Shown: one piece after another, positions 17,045 through 24,358 of the stretch
Layout of the letters: every line of letters starts with the position of its first letter
How positions within the stretch are numbered: the stretch's first letter is position 1
NCBI GenBank assembly: GCA_951812525.1
Contig: OX638316.1
Coordinates: 372,001-436,000 of the forward strand
Direction of reading: 5' to 3'
Length of the DNA: 64,000 bases
From: an uncultured Poribacteria bacterium
GTDB lineage: Bacteria > Poribacteria > WGA-4E > WGA-3G
Translations under genes and position numbers: made by a program
Notes under the pieces: generated by a model
What the model was told of the DNA's origin: nothing
Databases searched by the model: none
What the model saw: only the letters and a program-made list of their open reading frames with translations

Positions 17045-18040
17045 ATGTCCACACCGATTGCCCAGCAAGTGCGCAGGGATTTCAGGCTATTCGCCGGAAG
17101 CGCGAATCCGGCATTGGCGAAGGAAATTGCTGCGATTTTAGGCGTTGAACTCGGTAAAATTACAATCGGTCCATTTCCCAATCTTGAAACTCGCATTCAG
17201 ATTGAGGAAAGTATCCGAGGCACGGATATTTACGTTGTGCAGCCAACAAGCCAACCTGCCAACGAAAACCTGATGGAACTGCTTATCACGATTGACGCGA
17301 TGAAACGTGCGTCAGCCCGTCAGATTACCGCTATTATTCCGTATTTTGGGTATTCCCGTCAAGATCATAAAACAACAGGGCGCGAACCGATTAGCGCGAA
17401 ACTCGTAGCCAATCTCCTGACCACTGCTGGCGCAAGTCGGGTCATGGCTATGGATCTACACGTTCCACAGATACAGGGTTTCTTCGATATTCCTATGGAT
17501 CACTTGACTGCCGTGACGACTTTGGCAAATTACTTCCACGAGAAGCAGGTCGAAAACGGCGTAATCGTTGCACCGGATGCAGGACGCGCTAAGTTAGCAG
17601 AGAAATATGCCGATATTCTCGGGCTTCCGTTAGCCATTATGCACAAACGGCGAACTGGCATTGATGGACAGAGCGTTAAATTCGTCGAACTTGTTGGGGA
17701 TGTCAAAGGTAAAACCCCAATTATCACTGACGATGAAATACAAACAGGTGGAACTATCCGCCAACAAGCCATAGCACTAGCAGAGGCTGGCGCAGAACCT
17801 GCTTATGTGAGCATCGCACACCCTATATTGGTTGGTCCAGCGTTGGAACGACTCAGCCATCCAGCGATTCGCGAGGTGGTCACCACCAACACAATTCCTG
17901 TCCCTGCTGAAAAGCAGTTGGATGGAAAAGTTAAAGTGCTTTCTATCGCACCGCTACTCTCTGAAGCCATCTTGAGAGTCCACCAGCACCGATCGGTCAG
18001 CCAAGTTTTCCGGGATCAGCACCTCGACTTCCCAGTTTAA
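17045..18040 (+). CDS. prs: Ribose-phosphate pyrophosphokinase (PRPP synthetase)
   Basis: A 331-aa enzyme making PRPP from ribose 5-phosphate and ATP for nucleotide, His and Trp synthesis. It opens RLFAGSANPALAKEIAAILG. The flexible loop carries IIPYFGYSRQDHKTTGREPI, followed by MDLHVPQIQGFFDIPMDHL. The PRPP-binding loop is ITDDEIQTGGTIRQ, where classical enzymes read VDDMIDTGGT. VAPDAGRAKLAEKYA is also conserved. AAGGAGA lies 7 nt before the ATG. Confidence 0.96.
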   Translation: MSTPIAQQVRRDFRLFAGSANPALAKEIAAILGVELGKITIGPFPNLETRIQIEESIRGTDIYVVQPTSQPANENLMELLITIDAMKRASARQITAIIPYFGYSRQDHKTTGREPISAKLVANLLTTAGASRVMAMDLHVPQIQGFFDIPMDHLTAVTTLANYFHEKQVENGVIVAPDAGRAKLAEKYADILGLPLAIMHKRRTGIDGQSVKFVELVGDVKGKTPIITDDEIQTGGTIRQQAIALAEAGAEPAYVSIAHPILVGPALERLSHPAIREVVTTNTIPVPAEKQLDGKVKVLSIAPLLSEAILRVHQHRSVSQVFRDQHLDFPV

Positions 18041-18070
18041 TCTCGGAAAGTCGTTCCTACTATAAAACAG

Positions 18071-19162
18071 ATGATTCCGATCCTCTACCTCAGCCATTGC
18101 GGTTCGAGCATTGGCGGGGGTGAACAGCAACTCGCTTATCTTGTTACCAATATCGATCAAGAAGACTATCAACCGCTTGTCGTTTGTCCTGATGACGGCG
18201 TTTTCGCTGAGCATTTAAGGCGTGCCGATATTCCCACGGTGATTCTCGAACTTCCGCAGTGGCGTAAAGCGATATCCTTGATAGCGAGGTACAGTGCCGC
18301 GAAAAAATTAGTTAATCTTGCTAAGGCACACAACGCGCAGCTAATCCACACCTCTGATTCATGGTTTAACCCATATCTGTTGTATGTTAGAAAGCAGTTG
18401 AAAACGCCAGTCATTTCACACGTACGGACGCTGCTCACACCTTCGCAAGTGCGAAAATACAGGTTCGACCAGATGGACAGAATCATCGCTATCTCGGAGC
18501 AGAGCAGCACTTCGCTGATTCAAGCTGGAATTGACACCCAAAAAATTAATGTTATACTGAATTGCGTCGATTTATCGACTTTTCATCCGGCTTCTGTAAC
18601 AGTGCCTTCAAAAAAATATGTCGTCGGCATTGTAGGCAGAATTGAACCCTTCAAGCGTCAAAAAGCGTTTGTTGAGATAGCTGCTAAGGTCGCTGCACAG
18701 GACAAAAGTGTTGAATTTCACATCATTGGCGCAGCACTAGACACACCAGAACATCGCGCTTATGCGCGGGAAGTCCACCAATTGGTAGTCAAATATCAGT
18801 TGCAAGAAGTCGTTCATTTCATGGGACACCGCACCGACATGCCCAAGGCAATGCAGGAACTGGATTTGCTTATAACGCTTTCAGCGGGGAGTGTCATTGC
18901 GGAGGCAATGGCGGCTGGCAAACCCGTCATCGGGACCCCGATTGGCAGTACCACAGAAATGATTGTTCACGGCGTGACGGGATACATTATGCCGTCGGAA
19001 TCTACCGAGGAAATCGCGAATAAGATTGTCGAACTCGCTAAAGATCCGACGCAAGGCACACGTATAGGACAACGCGCAAGAAAACACGCTGAGGAAACAT
19101 TTGGTATCGAAACACACGTCCAAAAGGTAGAACACATTTACGAAGAATTGTTAAAAGGTTGA
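18071..19162 (+). CDS. GT4-type glycosyltransferase
   Basis: A 363-aa GT-B-fold enzyme. The acceptor-side domain opens ILYLSHCGSSIGGGEQQLAYL (glycine-rich loop). The donor-side domain begins near residue 185 (KKYVVGIVGRIEPFKRQKAFVEIAAKV) and carries the family E-x7-E region in SVIAEAMAAGKPVIGTPIGSTTEMI (near 270-295). It likely adds a sugar from a nucleotide donor to a cell-surface glycan or lipid. It begins 31 nt after prs with no strong ribosome binding site. Confidence 0.9.
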   Translation: MIPILYLSHCGSSIGGGEQQLAYLVTNIDQEDYQPLVVCPDDGVFAEHLRRADIPTVILELPQWRKAISLIARYSAAKKLVNLAKAHNAQLIHTSDSWFNPYLLYVRKQLKTPVISHVRTLLTPSQVRKYRFDQMDRIIAISEQSSTSLIQAGIDTQKINVILNCVDLSTFHPASVTVPSKKYVVGIVGRIEPFKRQKAFVEIAAKVAAQDKSVEFHIIGAALDTPEHRAYAREVHQLVVKYQLQEVVHFMGHRTDMPKAMQELDLLITLSAGSVIAEAMAAGKPVIGTPIGSTTEMIVHGVTGYIMPSESTEEIANKIVELAKDPTQGTRIGQRARKHAEETFGIETHVQKVEHIYEELLKG

Positions 19163-19188
19163 AATTTTTAACGGATTTGACGTATAAT
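19159..19188 (+). promoter_or_regulatory. Sigma-70 promoter
   Basis: TTGAAA (19159) and TATAAT (19183) with an 18-nt spacer, overlapping the glycosyltransferase stop and 37 nt before the PhyH start at 19225. Confidence 0.6.
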
Positions 19189-19224
19189 AGCAGCATCATT
19201 TCGCTAAGAGGAGTTGACGAAACA

Positions 19225-20085
19225 ATGCTCACGCAAGAACAACGTGATTTTTACCACGAAAACGGCTACATCGGCGTTGAGGCAGTGCTAACAGCAGAAG
19301 AGGTGGCGGATCTTCAACGCGTCACCGAGGAATTCGTCGAAAAATCAAGAGAAGTCTCCGAACATACTGATATCTTTGACTTAGAGCCAGGACACACTCC
19401 CGCTAACCCGCGTGTACGCCGCATCAAAAATCCAGGGCTACACCACGTCGTTTATGATTACGCCTTACGGCATCCGAGGATTTTGGATATTGTGGAACAA
19501 CTCATCGGGCCCGGCGTTCGGTATAATGGACACAAATTGAACATGAAATATCCGGAGTTCGGGAGCCCGGTTGAATGGCATCAAGACTGGTCATTCTACC
19601 CACACACCAACGACGATCTGCTCGCAGTCGGAGTTGTTATTGACGACATGACAGTCGAAAATGGGGCGTTGATGATACTCCCCGGCTCTCATAAGGGACC
19701 GACTTTAGATCACCACCAAGATGGAGCATTCGTTGGGGCAGTAACAGATCCAGATTTCACGCCAGAGGGTGCTGTGCCTGTTGAGTTGAAAGCAGGTGGG
19801 ATCACTATCCATCATGTCCGGGCGTTGCACGGTTCTGCGCCGAATACTTCGGATAAACCGCGCCGCTTAATGCTTGCCCAGTACTGTGCTGTAGACGCTT
19901 GGCCCCTGAAGGGCATTCCAGATTGGGAGACTTTCAACAGCTTCATCATCCGTGGTGAGCCGACGAACGAACCACGTATCGTACCAGCACCAGTGCGTAT
20001 GCCGGAACCGCACGCAGAACGGAAAGGATCCATCTACGAAGTACAATCCCTGCTTGATAATCCACTTTACGCAAAGAATCAGTAG
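19225..20085 (+). CDS. Phytanoyl-CoA dioxygenase (PhyH) family protein
   Basis: A 286-aa dioxygenase beginning MLTQEQRDFYHENGYIGVE, a typical family start. The iron motif HxD is in VEWHQDWSFYPH, the strand MILPGSHKGPT follows, and the distal His is in VRALHGSAPNTSDKPRR, whose Arg residues include the likely 2-oxoglutarate ligand. An upstream in-frame extension to 19159 is rejected because GAGGAG sits 10 nt before ATG 19225 and the promoter lies within the extension. Substrate unknown. Confidence 0.92.
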   Translation: MLTQEQRDFYHENGYIGVEAVLTAEEVADLQRVTEEFVEKSREVSEHTDIFDLEPGHTPANPRVRRIKNPGLHHVVYDYALRHPRILDIVEQLIGPGVRYNGHKLNMKYPEFGSPVEWHQDWSFYPHTNDDLLAVGVVIDDMTVENGALMILPGSHKGPTLDHHQDGAFVGAVTDPDFTPEGAVPVELKAGGITIHHVRALHGSAPNTSDKPRRLMLAQYCAVDAWPLKGIPDWETFNSFIIRGEPTNEPRIVPAPVRMPEPHAERKGSIYEVQSLLDNPLYAKNQ

Positions 20086-20115
20086 GTCAGAAATCAGGTG
20101 TCTATACCTTCTGTA

Positions 20116-20150
20116 GAAAATAGAAAATGCGAGGTCCGCGGACCTCGCAT
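20116..20150 (-). terminator. Terminator for the first HMA lipoprotein gene
   Basis: Perfect 24-nt palindrome at 20127-20150 (ATGCGAGGTCCG and complement). On the minus strand it is followed by TTTTCTATTTT. It lies between two convergent genes and may also act on the PhyH transcript. Confidence 0.7.
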
Positions 20151-20214
20151 TGCAATATGAATTCACTTACTCTGATACACAAAGGGCGAGTTAATTTCGT
20201 CTGCCGATTCAGGC

Positions 20215-20574
20215 TTAGTTGGCAACTTCCGCGCTAAATCCGACATCTGTAACAGCCTTCACGAGCGCGTCTTTTTCAACTTTACCCGTCTCAATCTTCA
20301 CGACAGCCTTATTCTCATCCATAGAAACGCTGACAACTTCAGAGACACCGGTAACCTGTGTGAGTGCATCCTGCACCTTACTGGTACACGCGCCTCATGT
20401 CATGCCGGTCACAGTCAGTGTCACTTCCTCAACGCTTGCTTCAGTCGTTTGGCTTGGTGTTTCTGCCGTTTGACTTGGGGTCTCTGCTTGCTTCTTCTGC
20501 GTGTCTGCACACGCTACCACAAACAGAAGTGCCGCAAAGCAGATAAATATTACTCTCGCGTTTAAGTGACGCAT
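20215..20574 (-). CDS. HMA-domain lipoprotein selenoprotein (UGA = Sec60)
   Basis: Reading through one in-frame TGA (20397-20395) gives a 119-aa protein. Residues 1-22 are a lipoprotein signal with lipobox VVAC (C22). A Thr/Gln/Glu-rich linker follows (23-50), then one heavy-metal-associated (HMA) ferredoxin-like domain: VTLTVTGMT-U60-GAC63-TSKVQDALTQVTGV. In normal HMA domains this motif is GMxCxxC, so UGA sits exactly at the first metal-binding Cys. The post-TGA sequence keeps full HMA homology to TDVGFSAEVAN. A hairpin with a GGA loop lies 23 nt after the UGA. AAGAGG precedes the ATG. Probably a surface- or periplasm-anchored metal-binding or redox protein. A paralogue lies at 20691. Confidence 0.88.
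20364..20376 (-). promoter_or_regulatory. Candidate bacterial SECIS hairpin
   Basis: On the minus strand GTGCA-GGA-TGCAC: 5-bp stem, GGA triloop, loop 23 nt after the UGA at 20395-20397. Bacterial SECIS apical loops carry G in the first two positions at about 16-37 nt from the UGA. Confidence 0.7.
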
Positions 20575-20593
20575 GCGTCTATACCTCTTATTT

Positions 20594-20619
20594 GTAGCAA
20601 CGATCTTCGGATCGTCACT
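20594..20619 (+). repeat. GTAG-headed palindrome (REP-like) with UUCG loop
   Basis: TTTGTAG, then stem ACGATC, TTCG tetraloop, GATCGT. It sits in the leader of the first HMA gene, between the two lipoprotein genes. Confidence 0.6.
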
Positions 20620-20650
20620 CCTTATATTATGAATTACAACCTATTGGTAT

Positions 20651-20677
20651 AAAAAGAAAGGGTGGGAAAACCCACCC
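20651..20677 (-). terminator. Intrinsic terminator of the second HMA lipoprotein gene
   Basis: On the minus strand GGGTGGG-TTTT-CCCACCC followed by TTTCTTTTT, 14 nt after the stop at 20691. It indicates that the two HMA genes can be transcribed separately. Confidence 0.8.
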
Positions 20678-20690
20678 CTCTAATCAAGCC

Positions 20691-21083
20691 TTATTGAGCA
20701 GCTTCGGCACTAAAGCCAGCACCTTCAACTGCAGAAGTGAGAGCGTCAGTCGTAACTTTGCCCTTCTCGACCTTCACAGTAGCCGTATTTGTGTCTGAAG
20801 AGACGCTCACCACTTCAGAAACGCCTGTGACCTTGCTAAGTGCATCCTGCACTTTACTGGTACACGCGCCTCATGTCATACCCGTGACATTCAGTGTTAT
20901 CTCTTCAACAGCGGCTCCCTCCATGGATTCTGCCATATCAGCTTTCGATTCGGATTCCATTGTGGCTCCGTCCATGGGAGTCGCGGCAGTTTCGGTCATT
21001 TCAGCTTTCTTTCCGAGCATACCACACCCTACCATGAATACGAATGCGATAAGGCAAATCAGCGATAATCTCGCAATATGCAT
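20691..21083 (-). CDS. HMA-domain lipoprotein selenoprotein (UGA = Sec71)
   Basis: A 130-aa product if TGA (20873-20871) is read as Sec. The lipoprotein signal ends in lipobox MVGC (C20). A Met/Glu/Ala-rich linker (21-60) is rich in Met (MTETAATPMDGATMESES), possibly a metal-binding tether. The HMA domain reads ITLNVTGMT-U71-GAC74-TSKVQDALSKVTGV and continues to VEGAGFSAEAAQ. It is paralogous to the gene at 20215: identical around the UGA, divergent elsewhere, and the wobble pattern keeps protein and hairpin. AAGGAGG lies 7 nt before the ATG. Function inferred: thiol/selenol metal or metalloid capture outside the inner membrane. Confidence 0.9.
20838..20854 (-). promoter_or_regulatory. Candidate bacterial SECIS hairpin
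   Basis: On the minus strand AAGTGCA-GGA-TGCACTT: perfect 7-bp stem with GGA triloop, 23 nt after the UGA at 20871-20873. Same place and same loop as in the paralogue, with a longer stem. Confidence 0.78.
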
Positions 21084-21190
21084 GGGTTAACCTCCTTGAA
21101 TAATATTTGTCTATAGTATTTTAACGGATATGCTTTTTTTAAGCAACATATTTTTTTGCAAACTCTAAATTGCCGCCAAATATACGGAAA

Positions 21191-21520
21191 CTACCGACGA
21201 CGATAGCCTACCTGCTCTGATAACGCATACAATTGTGCATTCTTCATGAAGCGGATGTCCTGTCCTCGGAATTGTGTCCCATACCGTTTTTCCAAGAATC
21301 GGATCCGCTCCTGTCGGTCTGACAATGGCATCGGTTTTGAAGCCTGCATCTTCAGGAGTTCGGCGCGTGACAATTTCTTTGGCTTTGAAGACGCTTGAGG
21401 TTTTGCATAATAGCACTTCGGACACAACAAATAACGCGGATAGCGGAGCCGACCACAGCGACAACGCGCCGTCCCATCGTGTCCACCGAGCACCTCTTTT
21501 GTGTCTTTTTGTGTTGTCAT
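21191..21520 (-). CDS. Small zinc-ribbon protein, unknown
   Basis: A 109-aa basic protein with a four-Cys zinc ribbon, CRCGRLRYPRYLLCPKCYY (CxC and CxxC, near residues 20-38), and a charged helical C-terminal half. An alternative start at 21541 would overlap the GIY-YIG gene; ATG 21520 leaves a 4-nt gap and has GGATGTGAG upstream. No family recognised. Its coupling to the GIY-YIG gene suggests a nucleic-acid role. Confidence 0.65.
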   Translation of the reverse strand: MTTQKDTKEVLGGHDGTARCRCGRLRYPRYLLCPKCYYAKPQASSKPKKLSRAELLKMQASKPMPLSDRQERIRFLEKRYGTQFRGQDIRFMKNAQLYALSEQVGYRRR

Positions 21521-21524
21521 TGGC

Positions 21525-22265
21525 TCACATCCGATGTACATCTAAGAAAGTAAAAACTTTCTGAATCCGCTGGAGCTGCTTTTGAAACTTTGCAGCCCGC
21601 TCAAATTGCAGTGTTTCCGACGCGCTATCGCGTTTTGCGACCAGACTCTCCTGCACTTTTTCATATTCGCCATCCAATAAATTAACAATATCCGTTATCG
21701 TTTCCTTATAGAGTTCGCTCGTAATGAGTGCTGCGCAAGGTGCGTTGCAACGCTTCAAATCGTACTCAAAACAGGCACGGAACCCTGGCGTCGGTATAAT
21801 CTCTCCTTCACACGTACGTACCGGAAAAATCCGTTGTAGGACATCAATCGCCTCATCCGTCCATCTCCGACTCGACAGCGGACCGAAATACCGGGCACCA
21901 TCGGGTTGTGTTTCAACTACACGTTCAAGACGCGGAAAAGCCTCACCAACATCTATCCGAATATACCAAGATGCGCGCCCAGACTTCATAGCAGTATTGT
22001 AGGACGGCTGATGTTCTTGAATTAACCGCGATTCTAAGAAGAGTGCTTCCTGTTCTGAACGACACACCTGATACCGAACATCTGTCGTCCATCGAATAAG
22101 CCGTTTGATTTTGGTTGGGCGTTTTTTTACCTTATGGGTATAAGAGCGTACACGTTTCCGTAGAGATTTTGCCTTACCTATATAGAGGATCGTGCCTGTA
22201 ACCCCGCGAAAAAAGTAAACTCCTGGATCTGATGGAACATCGGCTACCATTTTTCGTGTCAGCAT
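21525..22265 (-). CDS. GIY-YIG nuclease, UvrC N-terminal-half (Cho-like) protein
   Basis: A 246-aa protein matching the N-terminal part of UvrC: GIY-YIG nuclease (PGVYFFRGVTGTILYIGKAK, residues 14-33, then SLRKRVRSYTH), catalytic Glu region (SEQEALFLESRLIQEHQPSYN), a Cys-bearing linker (TPGFRACFEYDLKRCNAPC, also seen in UvrC) and a UVR helical hairpin at the C-terminus (near 200-236). The RNase H-like endonuclease half and HhH domains of full UvrC (about 600 aa) are absent. In E. coli Cho, a similar half protein makes the 3' incision in nucleotide excision repair. No clear ribosome binding site. Confidence 0.88.
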   Translation of the reverse strand: MLTRKMVADVPSDPGVYFFRGVTGTILYIGKAKSLRKRVRSYTHKVKKRPTKIKRLIRWTTDVRYQVCRSEQEALFLESRLIQEHQPSYNTAMKSGRASWYIRIDVGEAFPRLERVVETQPDGARYFGPLSSRRWTDEAIDVLQRIFPVRTCEGEIIPTPGFRACFEYDLKRCNAPCAALITSELYKETITDIVNLLDGEYEKVQESLVAKRDSASETLQFERAAKFQKQLQRIQKVFTFLDVHRM

Positions 22266-22469
22266 TGCTCAATTCATATAGGTTAGATTCTGGAATTATT
22301 TGGACATTGTGAATAGCGAGCTTAGAACCTCGCCGACGGAAGCTGCATGCCTTGGGTTTACTAACATGTCTACTTATTCCTATAATTCAACATAGTTAGT
22401 AAATGTGTGTTTCTATAAATTTACCATATTTTTCCAAACAACTCAACTAAAAAACACGCAGCCAAGTCC

Positions 22470-22498
22470 TTGACATATTTCCCGTTTCATGCTAAACT
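22470..22498 (+). promoter_or_regulatory. Sigma-70 promoter
   Basis: TTGACA (22470), 17-nt spacer, TAAACT (22493). The predicted transcript begins near 22505, supporting the LamG start at 22523. Confidence 0.7.
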
Positions 22499-22522
22499 CG
22501 TACCCAAATGGAGGAGAGAACT

Positions 22523-23266
22523 ATGAGATGGATATTTTGGTTTGTCATTGTTGGTGGTTTGTGCATAGGCGCACATCCTCTTTCTGCAGAACTGTTAGAC
22601 GATGCTGTTGGCATCTGGCTTTTTGATGAAGGCAAAGGCGGTGTCGCCGAAGACACATCGGGTAACGGGAACGATGGTGCAATTACGGGTGCCAAGTGGG
22701 TAGAAGGCAAATTCGGCGGTGCCTTGGAATTTGAACCTCCTCACGTTGTGGCAGTCGAACCCTCTGATAGCATTAATTTCAAGGATCAGATGACTATCGC
22801 AACTTGGGTCTACATGAATAAAGGGGTTTCCGACACCGCCATTCGACGGAACGGCTCTTATCTATTGGAAGTCCAGTCAGCAACAGAACAAGTCCCCGGA
22901 GGCTACGTCTTTGGTATCTGGTCAGGCGGTGGATTTACCGGTGGCGTGTGGGGAACATCCGTCCTTGACCCTGAAAAGTGGTATCATATCGTCGGGCTTT
23001 ACGATGGAAACGAGATGAAACTTTATGTAGACGGCACGCTTGAATCCGCTACCAAACAAGGCGGTGATGTAGATCAAGCCGGTGAACTGCTGTTCGGCAC
23101 TTTCGGTGGTGAGAAATTCATCGGTAGATTGGATGAAGTTATCTTCTTTAATCGTGGGATTACAGAAGCAGAGGTTGGAGAGTTGATGAAAGGTGTGGAG
23201 GCAGTTTTACCTGTTTCCCCAAACGGGTTACTCACGACAACTTGGGGACGACTCAAGACAAGATGA
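22523..23266 (+). CDS. Secreted LamG-domain protein
   Basis: A 247-aa protein. ATG 22523 is chosen over the in-frame ATG 22508 because GGAGGAGAG lies between them as a ribosome binding site and the promoter leaves almost no leader for 22508. Signal peptide ends near HPLSA. The LamG domain runs from AVGIWLFDEGKGGVAEDTSG to LDEVIFFNRGITEAEVGELM, with the usual WYHIVGLYDGNEMKLYVDG strand pair. The C-terminus is GLLTTTWGRLK, the tail shared by all LamG proteins in this window. Function probably glycan binding or adhesion. Confidence 0.9.
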   Translation: MRWIFWFVIVGGLCIGAHPLSAELLDDAVGIWLFDEGKGGVAEDTSGNGNDGAITGAKWVEGKFGGALEFEPPHVVAVEPSDSINFKDQMTIATWVYMNKGVSDTAIRRNGSYLLEVQSATEQVPGGYVFGIWSGGGFTGGVWGTSVLDPEKWYHIVGLYDGNEMKLYVDGTLESATKQGGDVDQAGELLFGTFGGEKFIGRLDEVIFFNRGITEAEVGELMKGVEAVLPVSPNGLLTTTWGRLKTR

Positions 23267-23332
23267 TGAGTCGTAACGGACTCACACCATAACTGAAACT
23301 ATGGTAAAACCTACAAATAAATGGACATTTTT

Positions 23333-23355
23333 GTAGCATAACTTTTAGTTTGTGA
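23333..23355 (+). repeat. Degenerate GTAG-headed palindrome (REP-like)
   Basis: TTTTTGTAG followed by CATAACT, short loop, AGTTTGTG. The stem is imperfect but closely resembles the units at 11845 and 28304. Confidence 0.45.
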
Positions 23356-23499
23356 CAGTGTGAATGCGCATTAGTGGCATTTACACTGTTTAAGAATGTT
23401 CAATTAATTCTAATATCCACCATATTTTTTGCGAGTGTGTTTTGTAAGCCCACCCTTGGCAAATTCTTGCTTCACACAAAAACGAAGGAAAATACCGTT

Positions 23500-24354
23500 A
23501 TGCAAGACTGGCAACCTACACCTGCACAAAAAGCACAATACGAGAATCAAGGCTATTTTATCGAGCACAATGTTATCTCAGAAGACTTGGCAGCACAACT
23601 CCGCGGGGTCATTCGGAACGTCCTGATGTTGCCCAACGCTGGAGAGTTCGCCGATTACGACCCGATGGATCCGATGAACGACTCACCACAAGGACGCATC
23701 GCACGCTTTCGGAAACTCGCTAACTTCTGTGTCGAATCTCCACTGATATGGCACAACATTCATACCGGTCCCACAGTACTCAACATCGCACGCCATTTTC
23801 TCGGCGATGACATCATTGTGAAGTTCAATAGCTGCTTTTTGAAACCGGCACACACAGGTGCAGCAACGCCGTGGCACCAAGACAATGGACTCTGGCGCGA
23901 TGGTGATACTGAGTCTTTCAATATCTGGATACCGCTTGAACCCGCAACGCGAGAAAATGGATGTATGCAGTTCATTCCCAGTAGCCATAAAACTAAGGTT
24001 GTTGAACACGTCTTATATTCCGATAGCATCCACGGTGAAATTCCGCGCAAAGTCGTTCCTGAAATGATCGAAAAGCATGGTGTACACCATATTGAGTTAG
24101 ATACTGGAGATGCCGTTATTTGGCACAGCAATATGTGGCATTATAGCCCTCCAAATCCGAGTGAGAAGAGCCGTATTGCAATTGCTGGTGTCCTGACAAA
24201 TCCAGAGATCACCAAGAAGAACAAACGCCACTTTCCTAACGCCAAATGGGCGATGAAGAATGGTGTAGTATGTACACAATTTCCACCGGAACCCATTCCA
24301 AAGTGGATCGAAACTAACGCACCATTTCAACCGTTTCCACCCGCTAAGGACTAA
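23500..24354 (+). CDS. Phytanoyl-CoA dioxygenase (PhyH) family protein
   Basis: A 284-aa dioxygenase beginning MQDWQPTPAQKAQYENQGYFIE. Iron ligands: HxD in TPWHQDNGLW and the distal His in WHSNMWHYSPPNPSEKSR, with the following Arg as candidate 2-oxoglutarate ligand; MQFIPSSHKT is the conserved strand. The frame stays open to a GTG at 23374 whose extension resembles a signal peptide, but GGA precedes ATG 23500 and this family is cytoplasmic. The sulfatase begins 4 nt after its stop, so it heads a five-gene operon. Confidence 0.9.
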   Translation: MQDWQPTPAQKAQYENQGYFIEHNVISEDLAAQLRGVIRNVLMLPNAGEFADYDPMDPMNDSPQGRIARFRKLANFCVESPLIWHNIHTGPTVLNIARHFLGDDIIVKFNSCFLKPAHTGAATPWHQDNGLWRDGDTESFNIWIPLEPATRENGCMQFIPSSHKTKVVEHVLYSDSIHGEIPRKVVPEMIEKHGVHHIELDTGDAVIWHSNMWHYSPPNPSEKSRIAIAGVLTNPEITKKNKRHFPNAKWAMKNGVVCTQFPPEPIPKWIETNAPFQPFPPAKD

Positions 24355-24358
24355 TACA

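Noticed and set aside
20871-21083. A 70-aa lipoprotein ending at TGA, as a complete small gene
   Set aside because: The following codons in the same frame continue an HMA domain to a proper end, and a paralogue shows the same pattern. Read-through as Sec explains both better than truncation.
23374-23499. Signal-peptide-like N-terminal extension of the PhyH protein from a GTG
   Set aside because: No ribosome binding site, overlaps a REP-like remnant region, and the downstream ATG 23500 fits the family start. PhyH enzymes are cytoplasmic.
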